From: Limnohabitans sp. Rim11 | Lineage (GTDB): Bacteria > Pseudomonadota > Gammaproteobacteria > Burkholderiales > Burkholderiaceae_C | DNA length: 64,000 nt | Reading direction: 5' to 3' | Assembly (NCBI RefSeq): GCF_001269365.1 | Contig: NZ_CXOM01000001.1 | Location: 682,090-746,089 of the forward strand | Shown: in pieces, positions 24,138-33,460 of the stretch | Layout: every line of letters begins with the position of its first letter | Position numbering within the stretch: the first letter of the stretch is position 1 | Made by a program: the position numbers and the translations under genes | The notes under the pieces: generated by a model | The model's database searches: none | What the model was told of the DNA's origin: nothing | Seen by the model: only the letters and a program-made list of their open reading frames with translations

Positions 24138-24392
24138 CTAATAAATGCTCGGAGCGCTAGGCGGAATTGTGGCGCCGGCTTGTACATAAGCGTCGTCAGA
24201 CAAATCGGCCAGCTCGCCTGCACCTTGCTCAATCACCACAGCAAAGCCAAGCTTGATCAGCTTGGTGACCTTATCGGGAACTGTGGTCACACGCTTTTCT
24301 AGCGGGAATGTCTCCCGTGGCATGCCAATGCGTTGCGGTTTTGGGGCGACAACGCTGCCTGCAGCATTGTCGGTCGGTTGGACAGTAGTCAT
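24138..24392 (-). pseudogene. pntA: pntA, N-terminal remnant
   Basis: About 76 codons of the NAD(P) transhydrogenase alpha subunit: RIGMPRETFPLEKRVTTVPD, then VTKLIKLGFAVVIEQGAGE and DDAYVQAGATI. After this the frame leaves the family and stops. A full subunit has about 370-510 residues. The break lies about 50 bp from the IS481 end, so the loss probably accompanied IS movement. No pntB is in the window. Confidence 0.8.
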
Positions 24393-24583
24393 GAAAAAAA
24401 CCTCAATGCGGGTATTTGAACGATGGGTGGAATACGTTAATTGAATTTTTTTTAAGTTTGGGGAATAGGGGAACTTAGCACGAACGAAAGTTGCCGCAAA
24501 TGGCCGATTGAGTCGCCAACGTGCCTAGTTGCAGCTAGCACTCGCCTTTAAGTTGGTTTTGACTATGCTATGTAAATATAGCG

Positions 24584-25384
24584 TTACAAGCGGAACCCTA
24601 GACGCCTAGATACTTCGCTTGCGCAGTCTTTCACTGCGTTCGCTTGTATGCCTGACCAAGATGGATCAAATGCACCTGAAGAACCCATCAAGGTGATGCC
24701 TAGTACGATCTTTTTGGAGTAATCAAAAACAGGTGCAGCAAATGAATTAACGCCTGGCGTTGGATGATTGACGCTTCTAGAGAGGCCATGCTTGCGAACC
24801 TCTTTGAGGCGTTTCTCAACGACTTCTGATTTCAATGGATGTGAAATATCCGGCCCCAGTCGTTTGTAATCCTCGCGCATAGAAACTTCAATTAATTTTG
24901 CAGGTAGGTATGCAGCAAACAACCTACCAGTGGCCGTTCCTGCAAGAGACATGACTGTGCCGGTGCGTAAATTGACATGCAATGGATAGATGGGTTCGAC
25001 CAGTAAAACGATGGTAGGACCGTGATTACCCCAAACTGAGAGTGCAACGCTGTGGCCTGTTTTTTGAGCCAAACTTTCTGCGAAGTGTGTTGCCTCTCGA
25101 ACAGGGTTCAACATTTGAAGGCTGACCAAGCCTAGTTGAATGGCTGTGGGCCCTAACCAATAATGACCTGTCGCAGCATCTTGCGTGACAAGTTGAAGTT
25201 TGCTGTAACTCACAAGATAGGGGTGGGCTTTGCCCGCTGGCATCTTGGCCGCTCTTGCCAAATCACCCAATGACATGGGGCGGCCGTGGTGCGCCAGGGC
25301 CAACAATATTTGGCCCCCCACTTCGATCGATTGAATTCCGCGTCTTTCTTTGACCAAATCATGCTCCCCTTCATTGAGCAACAT
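24584..25384 (-). CDS. IclR-family transcriptional regulator
   Basis: A 266-residue regulator with an N-terminal winged helix (GGQILLALAHHGRPMSLGDLA, AAKMPAGKAHPYLVSY) and the IclR effector domain (SVALSVWGNHGPTIVLL, GTATGRLFAAYLPAKL, VNHPTPGVNSFAAPVFD). The effector is unknown. It is divergent from the FAD-dependent oxidoreductase with a 94-bp gap containing a palindrome, so it probably controls the catabolic and Liv genes to its right. The gap 24393-24583 shows no gene. Confidence 0.9.
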   Translation of the reverse strand: MLLNEGEHDLVKERRGIQSIEVGGQILLALAHHGRPMSLGDLARAAKMPAGKAHPYLVSYSKLQLVTQDAATGHYWLGPTAIQLGLVSLQMLNPVREATHFAESLAQKTGHSVALSVWGNHGPTIVLLVEPIYPLHVNLRTGTVMSLAGTATGRLFAAYLPAKLIEVSMREDYKRLGPDISHPLKSEVVEKRLKEVRKHGLSRSVNHPTPGVNSFAAPVFDYSKKIVLGITLMGSSGAFDPSWSGIQANAVKDCASEVSRRLGFRL

Positions 25385-25425
25385 TCTTCACGGATAAGGT
25401 CTTAAGTGGTTTGGGGTTTACCATT

Positions 25426-25440
25426 AATCTTTAAAAGATT
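25426..25440. promoter_or_regulatory. palindrome AATCTT-TAA-AAGATT
   Basis: Perfect 6-bp arms around a 3-bp centre, just ahead of a TTGACA (25444-25449), in the gap between iclR and the FAD enzyme. A likely IclR-type operator. A good -10 box is not evident. Confidence 0.45.
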
Positions 25441-25478
25441 CATTTGACATAGACTAATTGATAACAGGAGTGTTCCAC

Positions 25479-27248
25479 ATGAACCAAGAAGTTATCGAAG
25501 TCGATGTGCTGGTGGTTGGTACAGGTGCTTCAGGCATGTCGACCGCAGTCACGGCCGCTCACCATGGCTTGAATGTCTTGGTTGTGGAAAAAGAACCCAT
25601 GTTTGGTGGAACCACTGCGCGCTCTGGTGGTTGGTTATGGGTGCCTGGAACGCATTTGGCAAAAGAGCAGGGCATTGAAGAGCCGGTCGGTGCAGCCAAA
25701 GCGTATTTAAAGGACCAGGGGGGGAATCACTTTGATGAGCAACGCGTCGATGCATTCATCGAAAATGGTCCGAAGGCACTAGAGTTCTTCATGCACAACA
25801 CCTGCGTGCAATTTGACATGCCCGCCGTGTTCCCAGACTATCACGCAGAAGCGCCGGGAGGTTTGCCAGGGGGACGCTCCATGGTGACGCGTCCGTATGA
25901 CGCCAGAGAATTGGGTGAACGAATCAAGTATTTGGCACCACCTGTGCCAGAGCTCACGGTCTTTGGAATGATGTTGGGCTCGGGCAAAGAGCTTTGGCAT
26001 TTTTTACGTGCTTTTAAATCCTGGGAGTCGTTCTTCTTTGTGGCTAAACGATTTGGCAGGCATTTGTTGGATGTGTTGACCCATGGCCGAGGCATGACCT
26101 TGACCAACGGCAATGCATTGGCCGGACGATTGGCAAAAGCGGCCATGGATTTAGACATTGATGTTTGGTTGTCTTCCCCTTTAATGGACTTGATCACCGA
26201 AGGCGGCAAAGTGACTGGTGCCATCGTCAAACATGAAGGTAAAAACTTAGAGGTCCACGTGCGCCAAGGCGTTGTTTTGGCCTGTGGTGGATTTCCGCAT
26301 GACATTTTGCGCCGCAAGCAATTGTTTCCTCATACACCCACTGGCACAGAGCACTTTACGCCTTCGCCCAAAGCCAATACAGGCGATGGCTTGAGGATTG
26401 CCGAGAAGGTTGGTGCTTGGGTTGACACCACCATTCCGAATGCTGCAGCTTGGTGCCCTACTTCAGTGGTGCCACGCAAAGATGGCACCACTGGCGTCAT
26501 GCCTCACTTCATTGACCGTGCCAAACCTGGCGTCATAGCAGTCACGGCCAATGGTGAGCGATTCACCAACGAAGCTTTTTCGTACCACGACTTTGTTCAA
26601 GATTGGGTCAAAGCGTGTCAAGCAAGAGGGCAGAAGGAATTCTTTGCGTGGTTGATTTGTGATCACAAGCATTTGCGCGAATATGGTCTGGGCGCAGCAG
26701 CGCCGTTCCCGCTGCCCATTGGACGCCATTTGAAATCTGGGTATTTAAAGCGTGGCCAAACGATTCAAGAGTTGGCTTCCAACATCGATGTTCCTGCCAA
26801 TGTGATCGAGCAACAAATTGCTTGGTTCAATGAAGATGCCAAGACTGGCATTGACCGACAGTTTGGCAAAGGCAGTACGGCCTATAACCGGTATCAAGGC
26901 GATGCCATGGTGAAGCCCAATCCTTGTATGGCCCCCATTGTGAACGGACCCTTCTATGCCATTCGAATTGTGATTGGCGAAATTGGCACCTTCGCAGGCT
27001 TGGCAACCAATGCTGAGTGCCAAGTAATAGATCAGCATAAAAAAGCAATTGAAGGCTTGTATGCCGTTGGCAATGATGCAGCTAGCATCATGGGTGGCAA
27101 TTATCCAGGTGCTGGCATTACTTTGGGACCAGCTGTTACCTTGGGTTACGTGGCTGCCATGTCAATGGTCAAAGCGCAGGCGAGCTGGTCGCAACTTTTG
27201 TTGCAACCTAATTTGAAGCAGTTGGAAAAAGTTCGTGTGAACTATTAA
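25479..27248 (+). CDS. FAD-dependent dehydrogenase, KstD-like
   Basis: A 589-residue flavoprotein of the 3-ketosteroid-dehydrogenase/fumarate-reductase fold. N-terminal dinucleotide motif VDVLVVGTGASGMSTAV, then EKEPMFGGTTARSGGWLWVPG, and C-terminal FAD closure GLYAVGNDAASIMGGNYPGA followed by GITLGPAVTLGYVAA. ACAGGAG precedes ATG 25479. Members desaturate steroids or reduce unsaturated acids; the substrate here is unknown. The next gene (SDR) starts 13 bp on, so the pair probably act in one route, under IclR control. Confidence 0.85.
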   Translation: MNQEVIEVDVLVVGTGASGMSTAVTAAHHGLNVLVVEKEPMFGGTTARSGGWLWVPGTHLAKEQGIEEPVGAAKAYLKDQGGNHFDEQRVDAFIENGPKALEFFMHNTCVQFDMPAVFPDYHAEAPGGLPGGRSMVTRPYDARELGERIKYLAPPVPELTVFGMMLGSGKELWHFLRAFKSWESFFFVAKRFGRHLLDVLTHGRGMTLTNGNALAGRLAKAAMDLDIDVWLSSPLMDLITEGGKVTGAIVKHEGKNLEVHVRQGVVLACGGFPHDILRRKQLFPHTPTGTEHFTPSPKANTGDGLRIAEKVGAWVDTTIPNAAAWCPTSVVPRKDGTTGVMPHFIDRAKPGVIAVTANGERFTNEAFSYHDFVQDWVKACQARGQKEFFAWLICDHKHLREYGLGAAAPFPLPIGRHLKSGYLKRGQTIQELASNIDVPANVIEQQIAWFNEDAKTGIDRQFGKGSTAYNRYQGDAMVKPNPCMAPIVNGPFYAIRIVIGEIGTFAGLATNAECQVIDQHKKAIEGLYAVGNDAASIMGGNYPGAGITLGPAVTLGYVAAMSMVKAQASWSQLLLQPNLKQLEKVRVNY

Positions 27249-27261
27249 AGGTTTAGAAACG

Positions 27262-28038
27262 ATGCTGATCACCTCACAAATTGCACCCCATGTTTTGGGC
27301 GGTAAATTGGCACTTGTGACGGGTGCAGGGCAAGGCAATGGCCGCGCCATTTCCAAGGGCTTAGCGCAGGCGGGTGCCAAGGTGGTGGTAACCGACATTC
27401 ATGGCGAAAATGCAAAAGCTGTTGCCAAAGAAATCACCGATTCAGGTGGGCAAGCTTGGCATTATGTTTTAGACGTCACATCTGAATCTGAATGCCAAGC
27501 TTTAGCGGCATTGGTAGCCAACGATGTTGGGCACATCAATGTATTGGTCAACAACGCTGGCATCATTATTCGAGAAGGTGTCGACAGTCCAAAAGCTGTG
27601 CAAAACCTAGAGCGAATGATGGAAGTCAATGTCTTGGGAACTTTCAAACCAACCCATGCATTTTTGCCAGCTTTGCGCGCTACCAAAGGTTGCATCATCA
27701 ACTTGGCATCCATTGCAGCCCAAGCAGGTTTGCCAGGCACGATGGGGTATTCGCCCTCTAAAGGCGCCGTCAAATTGATGACCCAGGCCTTGGCGGTAGA
27801 GCTTGCCAAAGAGGGCGTTCGTGTCAATTCACTTGCCCCTGGCGTGATGGCTACTCCCATGACCGAAGTAACGCGCAGTACCCCCGAAAAATTAGACAAA
27901 TTCATGTTGCGAACGCCCATGGCCAGGGTGGGTCAAGCAGAAGAATTGATTGGACCCGTGGTGTTTCTGGCTTCGGAGATGGCCTCTTATGTGACGGGTG
28001 TCACGCTGCCAGTGGACGGGGGATTTTTGGCGTCGTAG
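27262..28038 (+). CDS. SDR-family oxidoreductase
   Basis: A 258-residue classical short-chain dehydrogenase. Cofactor motif LVTGAGQGNGRAIS, NNAGIIIREG, catalytic S in NLASIAA, Y-x3-K in GYSPSKGAVK, and VNSLAPGVMATPM after it. D in VVTDIHGENA suggests NAD rather than NADP. It probably oxidises or reduces a hydroxyl intermediate next to the KstD-like step. The 120 bp to the next gene contain no terminator that I can see. Confidence 0.9.
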   Translation: MLITSQIAPHVLGGKLALVTGAGQGNGRAISKGLAQAGAKVVVTDIHGENAKAVAKEITDSGGQAWHYVLDVTSESECQALAALVANDVGHINVLVNNAGIIIREGVDSPKAVQNLERMMEVNVLGTFKPTHAFLPALRATKGCIINLASIAAQAGLPGTMGYSPSKGAVKLMTQALAVELAKEGVRVNSLAPGVMATPMTEVTRSTPEKLDKFMLRTPMARVGQAEELIGPVVFLASEMASYVTGVTLPVDGGFLAS

Positions 28039-28160
28039 ACGATTGACGTTGAGGATGCTTTTGAGGTTTTTTTAGAAGTTGGTGTGAAAGTTGATATGAA
28101 AGAAGAGTGAGTGTGTGATTTACAAGGGCAATCAAGTCCATTTACAAAAAAGGAGACAGT

Positions 28161-29351
28161 ATGAAATTCACAAAGTTTATTAAAAAGACAGCATTTGCCT
28201 TGGCGCTGGCTAGCGCTTTGGGTGTGCATGCGCAAGATATCAAATTGGGATTCAACGGCGATTTGTCGGCATCACCATCTGCGCAAAGCGGTCGTGCTGG
28301 CGTACTTGGAATTGAGGCGGCCATTGAAGACATCAATGCGGCTGGCGGTGTACTTGGCCGCAAACTCACACTGGTCTCGCGTGACGACCAATCACAGCCG
28401 CCAAAGTCGATCCAAAACATGAGTGATTTAATTGACAACGAAAAAGTTGTTGCCGTATTTGGCCCCACCAACTCTGGCAATGCGCTGGCATGGCGACACA
28501 TTCCAAATCAGAAAAAGGTGCCCACCATGGGCATGATCGGATCCGGTACCGACATCACCAAACCCATGTCGCCTGGTGCTGATAACTACATGTTCCGTGT
28601 TTCCATGATGGACCGTGAGCAAGTGGCTGCTTTGGTGGCCTATGCGCTCAAGTCGGGTTCGAAGAAAATTGGTGTCATGGGTGAAACCACCGGTTATGGT
28701 CAAGGTGGCGTCAAAGATTTGCTTGAAATATTAAAACTCCACAATATTGAACCTGTGGGTGTGGAGAAATTCGCAGTTAGCGATACCGATATGACATCTC
28801 AACTCAGTAAGCTAAAAAGTGCGGGTGCAGATACTTTGATGGTTTGGGCGCAAGGCACACCGATTGGTCAATTGGTGCGCAGCATGGACAAGATCAATTA
28901 CTTCCCAACCTTGCTCACATCTTGGGCGGCTGACAACATCACTTATTTTGACGCTGCTGGCAAGACCTTGGCCGACAAGCCAGTGTTTTTAAGAACTATG
29001 GCTGATCCCTCTACGCCAAAACAGAAAAAACTTTATGACCGAATAGGTAGCAAGTTGGCTGCGCCCAGTGCGTTTCCTTTTGCCGTCCATGGTTATGACG
29101 CGACATTGCTCATAGCAGCAGCCATTCGCCAAGCCGGTAGCACGGACGGCTCCAAAATGCGTGAAGCATTGGAAGACATGAAATCACCTGTGGATGGTGT
29201 GATGAAAGTTTATGTCAAGCCATTTTCAAAGACAGACCGTGAAGGCTTGACCGCTGAAGACTTGGTGTTTATCAAGTGGCGCGATGGTAAGTTGGTGCAA
29301 TACTCTGACAACACAATCAAGCAAATGAGTCCTGCGGATTTCAAGAAGTAA
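28161..29351 (+). CDS. Liv-type ABC transporter substrate-binding protein
   Basis: A 396-residue periplasmic binding protein. It has a signal peptide (MKFTKFIKKTAFALALASAL... ending HAQ), then DIKLGFNGDLSASPSAQSGR, the bilobed peripla_BP_6 pattern, including DDQSQPPKSIQNMSDLI and a long C-lobe. AAGGAGACAGT precedes the ATG. The family binds branched-chain amino acids or aromatic/aliphatic acids; the catabolic neighbours suggest an acid. A terminator/attenuator follows before livH. Confidence 0.9.
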   Translation: MKFTKFIKKTAFALALASALGVHAQDIKLGFNGDLSASPSAQSGRAGVLGIEAAIEDINAAGGVLGRKLTLVSRDDQSQPPKSIQNMSDLIDNEKVVAVFGPTNSGNALAWRHIPNQKKVPTMGMIGSGTDITKPMSPGADNYMFRVSMMDREQVAALVAYALKSGSKKIGVMGETTGYGQGGVKDLLEILKLHNIEPVGVEKFAVSDTDMTSQLSKLKSAGADTLMVWAQGTPIGQLVRSMDKINYFPTLLTSWAADNITYFDAAGKTLADKPVFLRTMADPSTPKQKKLYDRIGSKLAAPSAFPFAVHGYDATLLIAAAIRQAGSTDGSKMREALEDMKSPVDGVMKVYVKPFSKTDREGLTAEDLVFIKWRDGKLVQYSDNTIKQMSPADFKK

Positions 29352-29360
29352 ACAAACTAA

Positions 29361-29393
29361 GCGGCACCTTTTTTTGAAATTGGTGCCGCTTTT
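29361..29393 (+). terminator. intra-operon terminator/attenuator
   Basis: GCGGCACC (29361-29368) and GGTGCCGC (29382-29389) form a perfect 8-bp stem followed by TTTT. It lies between the binding protein and livH, so it would leave more binding-protein transcript than permease transcript. Confidence 0.75.
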
Positions 29394-29407
29394 CATTCTT
29401 TAATTCG

Positions 29408-30334
29408 ATGACGGATACTGCATTTTTACAAGCACTCATCAGTGGCTTAGCCGTTGGTAGTGCTTATGCTTTGGTGGCCCTTGGGTTTGGGGTTACCTTT
29501 ACCACCACCAAAACACTCAATTTCGGCCACGGAGAATTCGTTTCTGCGGGTGCGTTTATTGGCATGAGTGTTTTGTTTGTCGCTTTAGGATTGCCAATTA
29601 GCTCAAACTCATTTGGCGCAAATACACCGGACATGGGTAGTCAGTGGCTTGCTTTGATTGTTGCCATGGCTTGTATGGGTTTCTTGGGTTGGATGTTATT
29701 TCTTTTGGGCGTGCGGCCTTTTGCAGGCAAGCCCGGCATGGCCTGGGTGATGAGCACTTTAGGTTTTGGTGTTGTATTGCAAAGCATTGGATTGGCTATT
29801 TGGGGGCCCAAACCTGTCGTGGTTCCCAGCCCATTGGGCGACGATATTGTTCGCTTGTGGGGTGTCGGTGTTCGGCCCCAAGAATTATTAATGTTAGGGG
29901 TCTCTATCGTTGTGATGGTGCTCTTCGATTTTGTGGTGCGAACCACCATGGTTGGCAAGGCCATGCGAGCCGTGGCGCATCAACCCCAAATAGCAAGCTT
30001 GATGGGTATCAATGTGCAAGCTGTGATGGTGGCCTCGTTTGCAGTCAGTTGCGGGCTTGCTGGCTTGTCTGGATTTTTGTTGGCGCCCATTGCACAAGCG
30101 TCCTTGTACATGGGGTTATCGGTTGGGCTCAAAGGATTTTCTGGTGCCATGGTGGGCGGCCTCAATAATCCTCGTGGTTGCGTCATCGGCGGCCTCGTAT
30201 TGGGTGTACTCGAGTCCATGATCAATCTGTGGAATGCTCAATGGCGTGAAGTTGCGGTATTTGCCTTGGTGATCGTCGTGCTTGCTGTGCGGCCTAATGG
30301 TTTGTTTGGCCACCGCGTGGTTGAAAAAGTATGA
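29408..30334 (+). CDS. livH: Liv-type ABC permease, LivH
   Basis: A 308-residue inner-membrane permease with about eight hydrophobic segments and family motifs ALGFGVTFTTTKTLNFGHGEF and the EAA-like NPRGCVIGGLVLGVLES. It is preceded by the terminator and overlaps the next gene by 4 bp (ATGA), indicating translational coupling. Partner of the LivM-LivG fusion. Confidence 0.9.
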   Translation: MTDTAFLQALISGLAVGSAYALVALGFGVTFTTTKTLNFGHGEFVSAGAFIGMSVLFVALGLPISSNSFGANTPDMGSQWLALIVAMACMGFLGWMLFLLGVRPFAGKPGMAWVMSTLGFGVVLQSIGLAIWGPKPVVVPSPLGDDIVRLWGVGVRPQELLMLGVSIVVMVLFDFVVRTTMVGKAMRAVAHQPQIASLMGINVQAVMVASFAVSCGLAGLSGFLLAPIAQASLYMGLSVGLKGFSGAMVGGLNNPRGCVIGGLVLGVLESMINLWNAQWREVAVFALVIVVLAVRPNGLFGHRVVEKV

Positions 30335-32127
30335 ACTTGCGACAGCCTCTGTTCATCGTCGCACTCGTGGCTATGGCTTTAAGTGTCTTGGCCATGCAAA
30401 TTAACAATGACTATTACTTGCGAATTGGCTTCATGGCCTGCGTTTACTACATTTGTGGTGCAGGCATGCAAGTATTGGTTGGCTATGCTGGCCAAAAATC
30501 ATTAGGTCAAGCGGGATTGTTTGCAGCAGGCGCTTATTCGGTTGCATTGCTCACCACAATGACCGATATGGCGCCTTGGCTGGCTTTGGTGATCTCTGTT
30601 GTCATCTCGGGTCTTTGTGGCGTTTTAATTGCGCTGCCATCTCTGCGCGTTAAGGGGCCTTACTTGGCCATGGTCACATTGGCCTTTGGCATCGTCGTCG
30701 AGAAAATCGTCACTGAGTGGGTTGACGTTTTTGGAGGTGCCCAGGGCATTTATGGCATTCGATCTCTAACTTGGGATCAGCAGCCCTTGAGCGTTCAACA
30801 ATGGGTCGTCTTGGGCGTTGTCTTGAGTGCTGTGGTTTATGTTCTTCTTCGCAATTTACTCATCGGAAGCTTAGGCAGAACTTTACTGGCGGTCCAAGCC
30901 GACGAAATTGCGTCTGCCAGTGTGGGCGTTCAGGTCTACCGATCCAAGGTTTTGGCGTTTGTGATTGCCGCGATGACATGTGGACTGGCTGGTGCACTGG
31001 TGGCACAGCAGAATCAATACATCAACTCTGATTTCATCACCTTCCACCTGTCGATTTTTATTTTGTTGTTGGTTTTATTTGGTGGAGTCAGTTCACGGCA
31101 TGGCCCTCTGATTGGGGCAGTCTTTCTGACTTTGATCGATGCGATGCTTGCACGGTGGCCTTCTGTTCAACATTTTGTATACGGGGGCCTGTTGTTATTT
31201 GCGCTGTATGTTATGCCGGGCGGTGTCATGGGCGTGTTATCGAACTGGTTCAGGGCTAAAGGACAAAACAAGTCAGAAACTCAAGGATCAGATGTGGGCG
31301 ATGGACAGTCGTTTGCGCTGCGTCAAATTAGCAAGTCCCTGCAAAGCAAAGAAAGTCAATCTGATCTCTTGCTTGTCAAAGGCCTCTGCAAGGCCTACGG
31401 TGGTGTGAAAACAGCTCAAAACATTGAAATGCGTTTACAGCGAGGCCAAGTGCATGCCCTGATAGGCCCTAATGGCGCTGGTAAAACGACCATGGTCAAC
31501 ATGTTGACAGGCATTGTGCATGCAGACCAAGGCCGCATCGTTTTAAATGGTCGAGACATTACAAGCGCAAGTCCACATCAAATTTCTCAAAATGGAATTG
31601 CCCGTACCTTCCAAAATCTACGTTTGTTTGGCGAACTAAGTGTTTTGGACAATGTCATGGTGGGCTGTCAAGCGCATGAGCCAAGTGGCTTGTGGCGAGC
31701 GATGTGGATGTTGCCTTCAGCCAGACAAAGTGAGCATGCAGCTAAAGATCGGGCCCTTGAGTTGCTTGACTTTGTAGGCTTGCGTCAGCACGCTACAACA
31801 CCAGCAGGCGATTTGCCTTATGGCCTGCAAAGACGGGTCGAACTGGCACGAGCTTTGGCGACGGACCCAGAGCTGCTTTTGCTGGATGAACCCGCCGCAG
31901 GCTTAAATCCGCAAGAAACTGCAGCGTTGGCCAATTTGTTGTTGGAAATTCGCAAGCTGGGTATGACGCTTTTGATGGTTGAGCACCATATGGACTTGGT
32001 CATGCAGGTCTCAGATCACATCACTGTTTTGGATTACGGCGTCAAAATTGCTGAAGGAACGCCTGCAGAAATTCAAGCCAATCCCAAGGTCATCGAGGCT
32101 TATCTCGGAACTGAAACTATCCATTGA
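30331..32127 (+). CDS. livM: fused LivM permease and LivG ATPase
   Basis: A 598-residue fusion. Residues 1-310 are a LivM permease with about eight membrane helices (for example GYAGQKSLGQAGLFAAGAYS, LLVLFGGVSSRHGPLIGAV). A linker of about 40 residues, rich in Lys, Ser and Gln, joins it to a LivG ATPase: Walker A GPNGAGKTT near 377-385, Q-loop ARTFQNLRL, a weak LPYGLQRR signature, Walker B ELLLLDEPAAGLNP. Such fusions are known in Burkholderiales Liv systems. It would need one partner ATPase, the livF that follows. Confidence 0.9.
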   Translation: MNLRQPLFIVALVAMALSVLAMQINNDYYLRIGFMACVYYICGAGMQVLVGYAGQKSLGQAGLFAAGAYSVALLTTMTDMAPWLALVISVVISGLCGVLIALPSLRVKGPYLAMVTLAFGIVVEKIVTEWVDVFGGAQGIYGIRSLTWDQQPLSVQQWVVLGVVLSAVVYVLLRNLLIGSLGRTLLAVQADEIASASVGVQVYRSKVLAFVIAAMTCGLAGALVAQQNQYINSDFITFHLSIFILLLVLFGGVSSRHGPLIGAVFLTLIDAMLARWPSVQHFVYGGLLLFALYVMPGGVMGVLSNWFRAKGQNKSETQGSDVGDGQSFALRQISKSLQSKESQSDLLLVKGLCKAYGGVKTAQNIEMRLQRGQVHALIGPNGAGKTTMVNMLTGIVHADQGRIVLNGRDITSASPHQISQNGIARTFQNLRLFGELSVLDNVMVGCQAHEPSGLWRAMWMLPSARQSEHAAKDRALELLDFVGLRQHATTPAGDLPYGLQRRVELARALATDPELLLLDEPAAGLNPQETAALANLLLEIRKLGMTLLMVEHHMDLVMQVSDHITVLDYGVKIAEGTPAEIQANPKVIEAYLGTETIH

Positions 32128-32143
32128 TACACCTGGCTTATTT

Positions 32144-32863
32144 ATGTTGCAAATTGATTCCATCGAAATGTCTTATGGTGCCATTCAAGCCATTCGAGGC
32201 GTATCGTTTTCTGTTGCAAAGGGCGAGGTGGTTGCCATCATTGGTGCGAATGGCGCGGGCAAAAGCACCTTGCTTAAAGGGGTTGCCGGTATTGAGCCCT
32301 TGAAGCAGGGACGTATCATTTGGAATGGCATAGATATCTCTCAAGTACCGGCTCATGAACGGCTGCGTTTTGGCATTGCTTTAGCGCCCGAAGGGCGTGG
32401 CGTTTTTCCAGATCAAAGCATCCGCGACAATCTTTTGTTGGGGGCATATGCCATCAGAAACGACAAAGAACGCGTTGCAAATTTGCTGGAACAGGAGTTC
32501 CAACGATTTCCCCGTCTTAAAGAGCGATCCGAACAAATGGCTGGGACCTTGTCGGGCGGAGAACAGCAAATGCTAGCAATTTCTCGCGCTTTGATGAGTC
32601 AGCCGCAATTGCTTTTATTGGATGAGCCCTCTTTGGGTTTGGCGCCTTTGATCATGCGAGAAATTTTTCAGAGTATCAAGTCGCTTAGAGAAGCTGGATT
32701 GACCATCTTATTGGTCGAACAAATGGCCAATCAAGCCCTCAAGGTTGCCGACAGGGCCTATGTGCTGGAAACGGGAAGCGTCAAACTGGGCGGGAGTGGC
32801 AAAGAATTAGCAGATCACCCTGATGTGCGTGCCGCATACCTTGGGCAAACTGGTTCTAATTGA
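32144..32863 (+). CDS. livF: Liv-type ABC ATPase, LivF
   Basis: A 239-residue ATPase: Walker A IGANGAGKSTLL, Q-loop and EGRGVFPDQSI, signature LSGGEQQM, Walker B LLLLDEPSLGLAPL. The ATG at 32144 is chosen by family start (MLQIDSIEMSYGAIQAIRG); the frame upstream is read-through from the fusion gene. Last gene of the operon. Confidence 0.93.
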   Translation: MLQIDSIEMSYGAIQAIRGVSFSVAKGEVVAIIGANGAGKSTLLKGVAGIEPLKQGRIIWNGIDISQVPAHERLRFGIALAPEGRGVFPDQSIRDNLLLGAYAIRNDKERVANLLEQEFQRFPRLKERSEQMAGTLSGGEQQMLAISRALMSQPQLLLLDEPSLGLAPLIMREIFQSIKSLREAGLTILLVEQMANQALKVADRAYVLETGSVKLGGSGKELADHPDVRAAYLGQTGSN

Positions 32864-33079
32864 AGCTGTACGGTTTGAACTCAATTGCAGTTATTCTCTG
32901 AACGTCATTCAAGAAAAAAATCCTTATCAACTTATCCCATCTTTTTTTTGTTGCCGCCTTGTGTGTTAACAGTCCGCAGCTTGGTTGAAGTAAATAAACG
33001 ATGCTTCCGCATTCGCTTCCACACCTACACAGACCGCTAGTAAGCTATTGATTTGTAATAGATTTTACTTCTTGAGGTT

Positions 33080-33125
33080 GCTCATAATCCTTTGGTACCG
33101 TGTTCAAGTCCTGGTGGGCCCACCA
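33080..33125 (+). pseudogene. tRNA-Ile2/Met 3' half, probable attachment-site remnant
   Basis: CTCATAATCC followed by a T-arm-like GTGTTCAAGTC and acceptor GGGCCCACCA matches the 3' 45 bases of a CAT tRNA, probably tRNA-Ile2 or Met. The upstream side cannot complete the stem or acceptor, and the T-stem is partly decayed. As with the tRNA-Asn scar, the break is at the 5' edge of the anticodon loop. It differs from the intact tRNA-Met at 22714, so it is not its copy. The surrounding 32864-33079 shows no gene. Confidence 0.65.
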
Positions 33126-33134
33126 ATTCATCAA

Positions 33135-33159
33135 CCCCCGCTTCAAAAATGTCGGGGGG
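33135..33159 (+). terminator. hairpin after the tRNA 3' half
   Basis: CCCCCG and CGGGGG arms face each other around a 12-base loop, followed by TGTTT. Placed ten bases past the CCA end, like a former tRNA terminator. Confidence 0.5.
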
Positions 33160-33286
33160 GTGTTTGGGGAGAACTTTTACAGCTTGAAGCCTCTGTTTAG
33201 CCCGTTATGATTGCTCCAGTAAATAATTCCTCTATTGGTGAATTCAGAATGGCTAAACAATTGAAGACTCTAGATGACGCGGGTGA

Positions 33287-33451
33287 ATCAGAAGTCAGTG
33301 TCTACTCCGCACCGGCTCTTACTGGAACAAAAGTTTGACGGCCAATGCCAGTTATGGCGATGGCCAGGCCATGCGCCATTTAGTTCAGATTCTGGGGCGC
33401 TTGGATTTCTGGAATAAGTTGGATCAAAAAGTTTTTTATCAAACAAGTTGA
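33287..33451 (+). pseudogene. C-terminal scrap, perhaps wecB-like epimerase
   Basis: The frame closed by TGA 33449-33451 reads NASYGDGQAMRHLVQILGRL, then DFWNKLDQKVFYQTS. The YGDGxAxxxIV pattern resembles the C-terminus of UDP-GlcNAc 2-epimerases (NPYGDGxAxxRI). There is no start. An O-antigen ligase follows 10 bp on, fitting a surface-sugar origin. Identity is weak. A separate 29-codon ORF at 33250 is probably chance. Confidence 0.3.
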
Positions 33452-33460
33452 TGCACTGAG

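Noticed and set aside
22714-33125. tRNA-Met at 22714 and the tRNA half at 33080 as the two ends of one element
   Set aside because: The two 3' halves differ in the variable loop, T-arm and acceptor, so they are not the identical block expected of an integration pair.
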